Assembly (NCBI RefSeq): GCF_031458135.1
Contig: NZ_JAVDXW010000002.1
Location: 186,001 to 250,000 of the forward strand
From: Haloactinomyces albus
GTDB taxonomy: Bacteria; Actinomycetota; Actinomycetes; Mycobacteriales; Pseudonocardiaceae
Direction of reading: 5' to 3'
Length of the DNA: 64,000 nucleotides
Below the pieces are notes generated by a model that was given only the letters and a program-made list of their open reading frames with translations, searched no databases and was not told where the DNA came from. Each line of letters starts with the position of its first letter. Positions within the stretch are counted from its first letter, which is position 1. The position numbers were made by a program, and so were the translations under genes. Of the stretch, positions 18,030 to 26,209 are shown in pieces.

Positions 18030-19232
18030 TCACTTCGGGATGGCGAACTTCGGCTTGTCGGTGATGTTCGTGGTCACGGCCGCGGAGTAGAAGACCGTTC
18101 CCTTCGGGGCGGTGAGGTTGGCCGGGAGTGTGAGCTCGTCGCGGCCACCGGGTTTGACCACCACCTGCCGCTGGCCGATGTATTGGTAGTCGGACTTGTT
18201 GAAGATGATTTCCTGCCGGATGTGGCCGGTGGAACTGACGCGGCCGACGGCGATACCGGGTTGGCCGTTGAAGGTGGTGGTCTCCTCGGTGACGGTGACG
18301 CCGGGGATCTTCAGGGCCGCGCGGTAGAGGGCAGCGCGTAGCTCGGACGGCACCAAACCGCTGGTCAGCACCCCGGAGAGGCGTCGGAACTGGGTGTCGG
18401 CACGGCTGTCGTTGAACACCACGGCCGATTCGCCGTGTCCGGTGGCCAGCGCATCCAGCAGTGCTTGCGGCTCATGGGGGAGCGAGGCCAGAAACTTCGG
18501 GGTCGGGTCCAGCCACGTGGCGGGTTTGTCCTCGATCGGCGTGCGGTGACTGTCCTTGGAGTTCCGGTCGCCGACCGCGCTGCCGGGATGTCCGGGTTCG
18601 ATCGGGTGCATGGTGCGGCCGGTCTGCTTGCCGTGGTGACTCGGGCCTGCGAAGTACCGGGTTGTCGTCTCGAACCGGTCGGGATAGTGGTTTTTGACGT
18701 AGCGCTTGTCGTCGGCACTGCGAAACTTCGTCGCGATCGGCCCTGTCCGGGTTCGATACATCATGCCCTGGGCCTTGGAGGGTATCCACACCTCCTCGCG
18801 AGTCTTCTTCCGGAAGGCAATGAACGCGTCGTCCGGAACGGGAGTGGACGTGTGCTGCCCCTCCTTCGCGGGGATGCGGGCCAGCCGCCAGTGCTCTGTC
18901 GTGATGTGGGTGTACTGGCCGGGGCCCGGCTTCGCGGTGTCCGCGTTCTCGGCCGCGGTGTGCAGCACGTGAGCTACCGTCTCCACACGCGCGGTCCGGG
19001 ACGCGCCGCCGGCCGAGCCGAAGCCGGCCACGTTCAGGCCGGCGCCTGCCACCACCACGGCGACCGCGGCGGCCCCGGCCGTGCGGGCGCGCCGAGCACC
19101 CCGAGCGCGCCTGCCGCGCCGCAGCACACTTTGCCAGGCCCGGCCCTGACCGTCCGGAGACAGCCCCGGCTCGGAGGACGCATCCCCCAAAGCCCGGAGA
19201 TGGGTGATCAGGTCTTCGTCGTCGATGTTCAC
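18030..19232 (-). CDS. CU044_5270-family membrane protein (sigma-factor partner)
   Basis: A 400-aa protein starting GTG, which overlaps the sigma-factor stop (GTGA). The N-terminus (about 45 aa) is cytoplasmic with DDEDLITHLRALGDASSEPG. A single helix follows near residues 48-72 (AGAAAVAVVVAGAGLNVAGF), then a large extracytoplasmic domain with GQYTHITTEHW and EEVWIPSKAQG, typical of CU044_5270 proteins. In many actinobacteria these are encoded next to SigE-type ECF factors. They are thought, by position rather than direct proof, to control them as anti-sigma-like partners. No zinc-binding anti-sigma motif is visible. Confidence 0.8.
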   Translation of the reverse strand: MNIDDEDLITHLRALGDASSEPGLSPDGQGRAWQSVLRRGRRARGARRARTAGAAAVAVVVAGAGLNVAGFGSAGGASRTARVETVAHVLHTAAENADTAKPGPGQYTHITTEHWRLARIPAKEGQHTSTPVPDDAFIAFRKKTREEVWIPSKAQGMMYRTRTGPIATKFRSADDKRYVKNHYPDRFETTTRYFAGPSHHGKQTGRTMHPIEPGHPGSAVGDRNSKDSHRTPIEDKPATWLDPTPKFLASLPHEPQALLDALATGHGESAVVFNDSRADTQFRRLSGVLTSGLVPSELRAALYRAALKIPGVTVTEETTTFNGQPGIAVGRVSSTGHIRQEIIFNKSDYQYIGQRQVVVKPGGRDELTLPANLTAPKGTVFYSAAVTTNITDKPKFAIPK

Positions 19233-19777
19233 AATGCCACCTCTTCGATGTCCGATCCGGTGAATAGGTCCCCATAGGCCTTGCGCAGGTTCCCGAGTCC
19301 GTGGGCAGCCTGGCTTTTGACCGTGCCGGGCGAACAGCCCAGCGCCGCGGCGACCTCGTCGATGGGAAGGTCGTAGACGAATCGCAGCACCAACACGGCC
19401 CGTTGCCGTGGAGGCACCCGTAACAGGGCAGCCCGCAAGCCTTGACGCTCGAGCTCGCTGTGCTCCTGCTCCACCGGACGCTCCGGCACGTCGGCCATAG
19501 CGTGCTCGCGGCCACGTCTCCCGCGACGGGTATTGATGAACAGCCGCGTCACGGTCTTACGCAGGTAGGCCTGCGCGGTCGCCCGCCGGACCCGGCGCCA
19601 ATGCGAATACATCCGCACGAACGCCTGCTGCGCGATCTCCTCACTCTCCGCGTGATTCCCACAGAGGGTGTAGGCATACCGGCACGCGGAGGCGAACTGC
19701 GCGGCGAAAAACTCGGCGAACTCGCCGTTTCCCACCGCCGCGGACTGTCCATCATCGTCTGTGCTCGCATGCCGCAC
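19229..19777 (-). CDS. ECF RNA polymerase sigma factor, SigE family
   Basis: A 182-aa sigma factor from the GTG at 19777, chosen because GGGAGGGA precedes it; a longer frame reaches 19933 without such support. Region 2 is FAEFFAAQFASACRYAYTLC, then HAESEEIAQQAFVRMYSHW; region 4 is RVPPRQRAVLVLRFVYDLPI, then EVAAALGCSPGTVKSQAAHG. It binds core RNA polymerase and directs it to a small regulon. The overlap with the CU044_5270 gene means the two are made together, so the membrane partner probably holds or releases it in response to an envelope signal. Confidence 0.88.
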   Translation of the reverse strand: MRHASTDDDGQSAAVGNGEFAEFFAAQFASACRYAYTLCGNHAESEEIAQQAFVRMYSHWRRVRRATAQAYLRKTVTRLFINTRRGRRGREHAMADVPERPVEQEHSELERQGLRAALLRVPPRQRAVLVLRFVYDLPIDEVAAALGCSPGTVKSQAAHGLGNLRKAYGDLFTGSDIEEVAL

Positions 19778-19914
19778 CGCAAGTCCCTCCCAGGGCCAAT
19801 ACCCGATCTGCTCGACTGCTCTGCCCCCACTACAAGCAGGCGGCCAGCCAGGTTGTACGACGCCAACAAACCCACCCGAAAAGTGACCTGAACCACTGAC
19901 ATCGACGGGCACGA

Positions 19915-20085
19915 CCCGGATTCGACCGGGCACTGGCCGCCGTCCGCGGCGGCGACACCCTCGTCGTGCCGAAACTCGATCGACCGGCCCGCTCGGTACC
20001 GGATGCTCGGCGCCATCGGTGACAACCTCACCGACCTGTTCTCCGTTGGACGAGCGGCCGTGTACCGCACCCTGCAGCGAGACTC
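19915..20085 (+). pseudogene. serine resolvase remnant
   Basis: The frame reads FDRALAAVRGGDTLVVPKLD then RPARSVPDAR, the resolvase catalytic-domain segment (normally DRLARS). After a shift it continues AIGDNLTDLFSVGRAAVYRT, the C-terminal HTH. The N-terminal catalytic Ser and the middle of the protein are deleted. It is the scar of a Tn3-like or site-specific recombination element. Confidence 0.65.
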
Positions 20086-20214
20086 GACCTCAGGCACGGC
20101 CGCGTGGCCGACGCTTTCCATGTGGCCGGCCGTAGCAATCGGAGAACCGGGCTTACGTGGAGGTTACTGGATAGGAGCACTCGCAGAGACACACGCCGGG
20201 ATGCGTGCTGCCCT

Positions 20215-20985
20215 GTGCAAGTCTCCGTCGCTGTGGCAGTTCAACGCCGACCTGCATCTGGTGGGCTGGTTGACCGAGATGGGCTACGAGTTCGACGTGG
20301 TTACCGATGAGGACCTCCACCACGAAGGACTCGAAGCGATCGAACAGTACCGGGTGGTCATCACCGGCTCGCACCCGGAATACTACTCCGGACAGATGCT
20401 CGAGGCGGTGCACAGCTACACCCAAAACGGTGGCTGCCTGATTATATGGGCGCGAATGGTTTCCACTGGGTCATCAACCACTACCCGGAAAACGGAAACA
20501 TCGTCGAAACGCGGAAAGGCAACGGCTCGCAGACATGGCGAGCCGAACCGGGCGAATACCACGTGTCATTCACCGGCGAGTACGGCACCATCTGGCGGCA
20601 CCGCGGCCGCGTGGATGTTCGACGGCATCGACCTCGACGAACAGCTCGGAAACTTCGGGCTCGTCGGCGACGGCGCCGCCGGCTTGGAACTCGACATCTA
20701 CGACGCCGAACTCGGTACGCCACCCGAAACAATGATCGCGGCAACCTCCGAAAGCCACACCGATGTCTATCTCGAACTTCTCGAAGACCAAGGATTCAAC
20801 CAGCCCGGCCTCTCGGGCACCCAAAGCGGACGGGTCCGCGCCGATATCACTTACCGCCCCACACCCCATGGAGGCGGCGTATGGTCCGCAAGCTCCATCG
20901 TCTACTGCGGATCGCTGTCGCACAACAACTACACCAACAACATCTCCCGGCTGACCAAGAACGTACTCGACCGATTCCTATCCGA
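20215..20985 (+). pseudogene. N,N-dimethylformamidase beta-subunit-like remnant
   Basis: The reading is WQFNADLHLVGWLTEMGYEF, then DVVTDEDLHHEGLEAIEQYR and VVITGSHPEYYSGQMLEAV. A one-base change near 20443 moves the frame to MGANGFHWVINHYPENG, then TWRAEPGEYHVSFTGEYG. Near 20607 it jumps back to WMFDGIDLDEQLGNFGLVGD, with a small deletion, and ends around NVLDRFLSDQP. This is the C-terminal half of the DMFase large-subunit family (glutamine-amidotransferase-like fold). The N-terminal half is absent. It adjoins the resolvase scar, which may explain the truncation. Confidence 0.7.
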
Positions 20986-21037
20986 TCAGCCAACCCCCCC
21001 GGAATATCCTCACAGGAATAAAGCACGATCCAGCCGT

Positions 21038-21259
21038 TCAGGACCGGCCTTCCGCTCGTCGGTGCTGGACGCCGTACTTTGCGCTCCGGGACACGCTTCG
21101 GGGCGCCGGCACGTGTCGAGGATCCACTGCTCGAAATGCGGCCTCCGCGCTCCACAACAACGTTTCCGTGAGCCGATCCAGCTCGGCGAACGTGACGGGG
21201 GATCGAGGGACCTGCTGTTCTCCGAACGTGTACCCCGCGATGGCTTTTGCGGTGCTCAT
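21038..21259 (-). pseudogene. protoglobin N-terminal fragment
   Basis: From an ATG at 21259 with a GGGAG ribosome-binding site the frame reads AIAGYTFGEQQVPRSPVTFA, then ELDRLTETLLWS, the N-terminus of a protoglobin/globin-sensor domain (usually ..GYTYG...V.RSPV...L..L..T). After residue 38 or so the sequence no longer fits, and the frame ends at 73 residues, before the proximal haem His. Intact proteins are about 190 aa. Confidence 0.6.
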
Positions 21260-21733
21260 GGGACGCTCCCTTCTTCCCTCAGAAAGCCATTGGGTACCCG
21301 GTGTGCAGGATGTACGCCACCCCACCGCGCGCCCGCTGCGCTACGCCCGCCCGAGATGGAGGTGCGCGTGGGCGCGCGCGGACACCTGCCCGGCCGGCCA
21401 CCACAGTGGGCAGGCTCGCTGTCTGCGACGCGTGTTCGCCACCCGCGGTGCGCGGATGTCCGCGGCGTCTGTAGCACCGTCGCGTACGGCCTGCAGATGC
21501 GCGCTCGAGCAGGGTGACACACCGAGTGGCATCGGGGCAGCCCGTGCATCCCTACAACATGCACCCCGGCCAGCGCTGGGTCCTTCCTCCCAGGGTGGGG
21601 CGGGCTCAACAAGCTGAAAGCATTGTCACGATTGTCGCTTTTGTCTGGATACCAGGATCGAGTGTCTGGATAATGATCCACAGCGATCCTCGCTGTCACC
21701 GTGGCGGCGAATGTCGACGAGGAGGTAGCAACG
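21260..21733. other. about 470 bp without a gene, with a small hairpin
   Basis: I find no family-like frame here. At 21680-21696, ACAGCGA-TCC-TCGCTGT forms a 7-bp stem about 40 bp before the Ser/Arg-rich peptide. It sits in an AT-richer patch (TTGTCGCTTTTGTC, TGGATAATGATCCA) that probably holds the promoter of the kinase operon. Confidence 0.4.
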
Positions 21734-21901
21734 GTGGGTTCCTGGTTCGATTCGCTGCGCCCGGCCAAGCGCGATCATGGTTCACGTTCGGGCAGTGGCG
21801 GCCACAAACGTCACCGCTCCGGTAGCGGCAGCGACCACAAGCGTCGCAACCGCTCGGGCGACCGCAGCGACTCCAACCGCCGCCACCGTAGCGATAGTTG
21901 A
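21734..21901 (+). CDS. 55-aa Ser/Arg/His-rich peptide coupled to the kinase
   Basis: A GTG start with GAGG 9 nt upstream gives MGSWFDSLRPAKRDHGSRSG followed by repeated S-G, K-R-H and R-S-D units to the end. The first ten residues look like a short amphipathic anchor; the rest is low-complexity, basic and rich in Ser. I recognise no family. Its stop overlaps the TTG start of the kinase gene, so the two are made together. Because it offers many Ser residues in basic context, it could be a substrate or localiser of the kinase; that is inference. Confidence 0.55.
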   Translation: MGSWFDSLRPAKRDHGSRSGSGGHKRHRSGSGSDHKRRNRSGDRSDSNRRHRSDS

Positions 21902-22854
21902 CGTCGGTGGTGGACACAGCGTTGTCGACCGGGTCAGCCGTTCCGGCCGGCTCGGCCGGTTCCTGCTCCGAGGAACCGGTCCGGTCCAGGCGACCGGCGA
22001 AGCCCGCGACAGAACCCGGAGCATGGTTGTCGCCGGGATACCGGGTCGTCGCGCACTTGCGGCGCGGAAATCGACTGGATGTCTACGACCTGTGGAGCGA
22101 GGAACGGTCCTGTCGCTGCGTCGGTAAAACCGTGCGCCCGGAACACGCCGACGACGAGTCCGTGACCGGATGGTTGCGCAACGAGGGGATGCTCCTGACG
22201 ACGTTGACGCACCCACACCTGGTACGTGGCTACGACACAGTGCTCACCACGGAACCGATCCGCCCTCTCGTGATCACCGAAACCCTGCCGGGCCACACCC
22301 TGAGCCTGCTCATCGCAGAACACGGAGCTCTCGCACCGGACGACGTCGCCCTGCTCGGAGCACACCTGTGCTCGGCGCTCGGTTACCTGCACCGCCGGGG
22401 ATGGAACCATCGCGATGTCAAGCCGTCCAATGTGGTCGCGTTTGGCGGGCGCGCCGTACTGCTGGACCTGAGTCTCGCGTGCCGCACAGGCACACGCGGC
22501 TCCGGCGGTACCTTCGACTATCTCTCCCCGGAACAAGCACGTGGCGAGGAGACGACCGAAGCCACCGATACCTGGGGACTCGGCCTCACCCTGTACGAGG
22601 CGCTGTCCGGGACGACGCCGTGGGCGGCGGTGTCACACCGGGAACGCCGCGAGGACGGCACACCCCGCTACCCGCAGCGCGACAGCACTGCCGCACCGTT
22701 GCGTACACACCGGAACCTCCCCACCGCGCTGGCCGAAACCGTCGACGCCTGCCTCGCACCCGAACCCGGCTGCCGACCCACGATCGACGAGGTATCAACC
22801 CGCCTGGCCACCTGGTCGGGAATCGATCCAGCCACCGTGGAAGAAGCCCCATGA
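21898..22854 (+). CDS. Ser/Thr protein kinase, compact and soluble
   Basis: A 318-aa kinase without a transmembrane helix or sensor domain. VAIK-type Lys is K77 (CVGKTVRPE) and the helix C Glu is probably E96. The catalytic loop is HRDVKPSN (171-178), and the activation segment ends GTFDYLSPEQARG. The DFG motif reads DLS (D190 kept), and the glycine-rich loop is poorly conserved (LRRGNRLDVYDL), both unusual. The first 40 residues are disordered and Arg/Pro-rich. The start is TTG 21898 or the in-frame GTG at 21907. It follows, and overlaps, the Ser/Arg-rich peptide. Confidence 0.85.
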   Translation: MTSVVDTALSTGSAVPAGSAGSCSEEPVRSRRPAKPATEPGAWLSPGYRVVAHLRRGNRLDVYDLWSEERSCRCVGKTVRPEHADDESVTGWLRNEGMLLTTLTHPHLVRGYDTVLTTEPIRPLVITETLPGHTLSLLIAEHGALAPDDVALLGAHLCSALGYLHRRGWNHRDVKPSNVVAFGGRAVLLDLSLACRTGTRGSGGTFDYLSPEQARGEETTEATDTWGLGLTLYEALSGTTPWAAVSHRERREDGTPRYPQRDSTAAPLRTHRNLPTALAETVDACLAPEPGCRPTIDEVSTRLATWSGIDPATVEEAP

Positions 22855-22947
22855 GGCAAGATGGGGCACTACCGCGTCATTCGTGTAGCTTCCCCGCGCG
22901 GGGGCATCGTCGAGCAAGGCGTGCTGACGTAGGCGGGTCCTGAGCAT

Positions 22948-23330
22948 CTAGTCTTCCTCGCCGCGGGCCGTGGAGGCGCGTACCTCGTTCCACGCGCTGG
23001 TGGGGAAGTCGCAATTTCCCCACCCGGGTCCCTGGGAGTGATCCCCGGGTGCGTAGCGGGTCCAGGTTCCGCCGACCTCGGTGACGGCCCGGGGACGTGA
23101 TCGTGGGTGTAGCCGAGCATCCTGGCGACGACGGGTGCGGGTGCTTGGAGAACGAGCTGGCGCAGTGCTGCCGTTCGGTGAGCGAGTGCCGGGATTCCGC
23201 GACCTGCTGACCCCGCAAGAGAACCTGCGTTCGTTCGGCCTTCGGGAACCGCGCGCCCTCACAGACCGTTGCCGGGGCGAGGCGTGATCGCGACTCCCGT
23301 GGCCACGGAGGGACCGGCAAGTTTGCCCGG
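22948..23330 (-). pseudogene. probable recombinase C-terminal remnant
   Basis: One minus frame contains LRQLVLQAPAPVVARMLGYT and a neighbouring frame continues AVTEVGGTWTRYAPGDHSQG. Joined, these resemble the tail of actinobacterial tyrosine recombinases (..LVLQAPAPV.A..LG(Y/F)......EAGGTW.RYA.GDH). A frame change lies near 23100. The extension after GDHSQG (to ARGEED) is not something I recognise. The family call is from memory of the motif and is moderate at best. Confidence 0.35.
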
Positions 23331-23410
23331 CCCGTGATCGGGGTAAAGCGGCGGCAGCCCTGAGGGCCTCATGTGGTCCGTATACCGACCTGGCGAGAGG
23401 AGAGGCCGAC

Positions 23411-23680
23411 ATGAGCATGATGGACAAGCTGAAGGAGCTCGCCAGCAAGAGCCCGGACAAGGTCAAGCAGGGGATCGACAAGGCGTCGACCTTCGCCGAC
23501 GAGAAGACCAGCGGCAAGTACCACGACAAGATCAGCAAGGGTTCCGAGCAGGCCCGGAACTTTGTCGACAAGCAGGGATCGCAGTCCCAGGGCGGCCAGG
23601 AAGGTCAGCAAAGCCCCGGGCAGCAGGGACCCAATCAGAGCGGCGACCAGTCCCAGGGTGGTGACCAGCCCCGCCAGTAA
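23411..23680 (+). CDS. Rv0909/MT0933-like antitoxin protein
   Basis: An 89-aa protein with MDKLKELASKSPDKVKQGID and KASTFADEKTSGKYHDKISK, the small amphipathic helical domain (PF14013-type) of mycobacterial Rv0909-like antitoxins. The C-terminal third is a Gln/Gly/Ser-rich tail. GAGGAGAGG precedes the start. In Mycobacterium the partner (Rv0910) is a SRPBCC/polyketide-cyclase-like toxin; no such gene is adjacent here, so this is an orphan or acts otherwise. A hairpin follows. Confidence 0.75.
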   Translation: MSMMDKLKELASKSPDKVKQGIDKASTFADEKTSGKYHDKISKGSEQARNFVDKQGSQSQGGQEGQQSPGQQGPNQSGDQSQGGDQPRQ

Positions 23681-23705
23681 CCAACCACATCGGTAATCAG
23701 CAGTA

Positions 23706-23743
23706 GCGGGCCGGAAGGGGTTTCGCTCCCTTCGGCGCGCCCG
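23706..23743 (+). terminator. hairpin after the Rv0909-like gene
   Basis: GCGGGC...GAAGGG and CCCTTC...GCCCGC form an extended stem with an internal bulge around a GTTTCGCT loop, 25 bp past the stop. Confidence 0.5.
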
Positions 23744-23808
23744 CTCCGGAGCACGACCCAGGGGTGCGATGCCGCCCGAGTCGGTCGGCGCCAGGGGTCC
23801 GACATCGG

Positions 23809-24060
23809 TCAGCCGTCGAGGAGCGCGCACGCGACAACTGCCATGATGACGTATCCCTGGAGGATCGCTCCGGCTGTCACCGCGTCCAGGTCGAACGCTG
23901 CCTGAACGTCGGCGGTGGGGTGGCTCCAGCGCTGGACGAACATCCAGGCCCCACCGGCCACGGTGAACGTGCGGAATGCCGGGATGGTGAAGGCGATCAC
24001 GGCGAGGACGTGCAGCACGCCTCCGCCACGGGTACCGCGCAGCCGCTCGATCGCCGGCCG
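23809..24060 (-). pseudogene. membrane-protein fragment
   Basis: The minus strand encodes VLHVLAVIAFTIPAFRTFTV, then AGGAWMFVQRWSHPTADVQA and AGAILQGYVIMAVVACALL, with two hydrophobic segments. A start is not obvious and a basic segment (AIERLRGTRGGG) precedes it in frame. It may be the N-terminus of another ABC permease like the one just upstream, but I cannot confirm the family. It ends abruptly. Confidence 0.4.
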
Positions 24061-24284
24061 CGGTGCGCGGGAAGAGCCGGTGAGAAGCAGCGGCAGGGCG
24101 ACGTTCTCGCGCGCGGGCAGCTCGGGCAGGAGCTTGCCCCTCCTGGCAGACGGAACCGAGCTTGTCCCGAGGAATTACGTGCTCACCCATACGGTGAGCA
24201 CGTGCTTCTCGGTGCCTTTCCCGAGCACGGTTTCGTTGGTTATTCGTCGGCGATTGCGGCCACGACCGGGACGCGGGCGGCGCG

Positions 24285-24898
24285 GCGGTGTCGGTCAGCG
24301 TGCGTGCCAGGTGTGTGGCCTGCTGCGTGCTCACCCCGAGAAACGACTTGTCGGCATACCGCGGGGACTCGCCGGGATCGACGAGGCCGACGATGCGCAG
24401 CGTCCGGCTCGCGGAATCGAGACCGTCCACGTTCACGGTGACGGTCTCGCCGAGGCTCAGCCCGCTGCGCTGGGCAGTGGCCCGATCGAGAACCGCCTCG
24501 CCGGGCTGGGCCGGCAGTCGGCCCGCCGTGACTTCCGGCCAGCCCAGCCTCGAGTCACCGGGGACGCTGACGAGGGTGCCGGCTACGGTCGGCCCGCTGG
24601 GATAGTGCACCACCGCCCGGTTCGACACGCGTATCCGCACGTACGCGCCACTGACACCGTCGACCTGGCGCACGGCGGCCGCCACATCGCGGGGGACATC
24701 GGTGGTGCCGCCGGAAGTGGTGACCACGACGTCGGCCCGTCCCAGATTCTGGTTGTAGGTGCTGGTCAGCGCGGTGCGCATCGCGTCGGTGAACAGGAAC
24801 GCGGCGGCCAAAAACGCCGTCGCGGCCACGATGGCCACCGACGACAGCAGCAAACGGCCCATGTGGGCGCGCAGATTCGCCAGAGTGGTCTTCAGCAC
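24285..24898 (-). pseudogene. FtsX-like ABC permease, 3'-truncated
   Basis: From an ATG 7 nt after the ATPase stop the frame reads MLKTTLANLRAHMGRLLLSS, then AAFLFTDAMRTALTSTYNQN and a periplasmic MacB_PCD-type domain ending near LARTLTDTAAPP (about 205 aa). FtsX/MacB-type permeases are 400-850 aa with three or more C-terminal helices; after 24285 the frame runs into unrelated Arg-rich sequence. The permease is thus missing its main membrane domain. Confidence 0.75.
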
Positions 24899-24905
24899 GA
24901 CGGGT

Positions 24906-25674
24906 TCACTTCTCCAGTGTCTTCAGCGTCTCGAGGATGCCCTCGGTGGTCGGAGTGGTCATCTCGCCGGCCAACTGGCCGTCACGCAGAAACACCACCC
25001 GCTCGGCGTAGCTGGCCGCGGCCGCGTCGTGGGTGACCATCACCACGGTCTGGCCCAGCTCGCTGGCCGACATGCGCAGAAACGACAGCACCTCCGCCCC
25101 GGAGTGGGAGTCGAGGTTGCCGGTCGGCTCGTCGGCGAAGACCACCTCCGGGCGGGTGATCAGAGCGCGCGCAGGCCACCCGCTGCTGCTGGCCGCCGGA
25201 CATCTCGCCGGGCCGGTGCCCGAGGCGGTCACGCAGGCCGAGTGTGTCGATGACCTGGTCTCGCCAAGCCGGATCGAGATCGCGTCGGCCGGCGATGTCC
25301 AGCGGCAGGTGGATGTTCTGCTCCGCGGTCAGTGTGGGCAACAGGTTGAACGTCTGGAACACGAACCCCACCCGCTGCCTGCGCAGCAGGGTCAACTGCT
25401 TGTCACCCAAGCCGACGATCTCGGTGTCGCCCAGCACCACCGAACCCGACGCGACCGTGTCCAGACCGGCCAGGCAGTGCATCAACGTCGATTTCCCCGA
25501 CCCGGACGGGCCCATGATCGCGGTGAAGGCCCCGGAAGCGAACGACGCCGACACGTGATCCAGTGCCGTGACCGGGGATCTCTCGGTGCCGTAAACCTTG
25601 ACCACCTCGCGGGCGGTGACGGCAACTGCTCGGGTGTGCTGGTCACGAGTGTCCTCAGAGGCTGTCACCGGCAC
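24906..25674 (-). pseudogene. MacB/LolD-type ABC ATPase with a 2-bp frameshift
   Basis: Start GTG 25674 has AAGGAG 6 nt upstream. Walker A is GPSGSGKST, the Q-loop follows in FVFQTFNLLPT, and the signature is MSGGQQQRVACAR. Right there the frame breaks inside a GC repeat (25165-25172); two missing bases would restore RALITRPEVVFADEPTGNLD (Walker B) and the H-loop MVTHD. So the gene is intact apart from this slip. It pairs with the truncated permease downstream. A sequencing error in the GC run is possible, but the damaged permease suggests real decay. Confidence 0.75.
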
Positions 25675-25699
25675 CAGGAACTCCTTCCCTGCGCCCACG

Positions 25700-26115
25700 G
25701 GCGCCTCTCGATGTGATCCGGGCGCGCCCTTCCCCGGTCCGTCGTTGCGGGGTTTTCAAGGCCGCCGACTGTGCTCTGCACGGATACACAGTCTGCGGCC
25801 CACAATCGTGATCCCACATCGCACGCAGGATCGGGATTCGCCGTAGAACCTGAGGACGAGCTCGCACACAGCACTACCGCCCAGGTCGCACACGGTTGCC
25901 CCGGATTCACGAGGAGTCGCGTGTGCTCCCGGTCTCGGAGCGCCGAGTTCGCGGATTCTCCTGCCACCGGGAGAGATTCTCGTTCTCGGTGGGGAGCATG
26001 CCGTAGCAGCTGTGCACACCGCTGGTGGTCACGTGTCGGTGCGACCTGGGGAGTAGCCGCATGTCCGACCGACGCTGGCCGTCACGGTTCCCAGCCGAAA
26101 CGTAACCTGACAGGC
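25700..26115. other. divergent promoter region, no gene
   Basis: This lies between the divergent ABC ATPase and histidine kinase genes. Frames are short and carry no known motif. TAACCT at 26103-26108, 7 nt before a GTG at 26116, looks like the -10 box of a leaderless kinase transcript. Confidence 0.4.
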
Positions 26116-26209
26116 GTGTATCGCGCCGTAGGAACCTGGATACGCGAGCTACCCGCGGCTTGTCGACACGGCCCTCGCAGCACCGCTGCTGATCCTCAGC
26201 ACCGCGGGC

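Noticed and set aside
17510-18064. A 184-codon membrane-like frame after the toxin gene
   Set aside because: It starts inside the toxin-coupled frame, crosses a terminator hairpin and resembles nothing. The hydrophobic runs come from GTG/CTG-rich DNA.
20003-21517. A single 504-codon gene on the plus strand
   Set aside because: It strings together the resolvase tail, one frame of the dimethylformamidase-like remnant and antisense protoglobin DNA. The conserved blocks need other frames, so it is not one gene.
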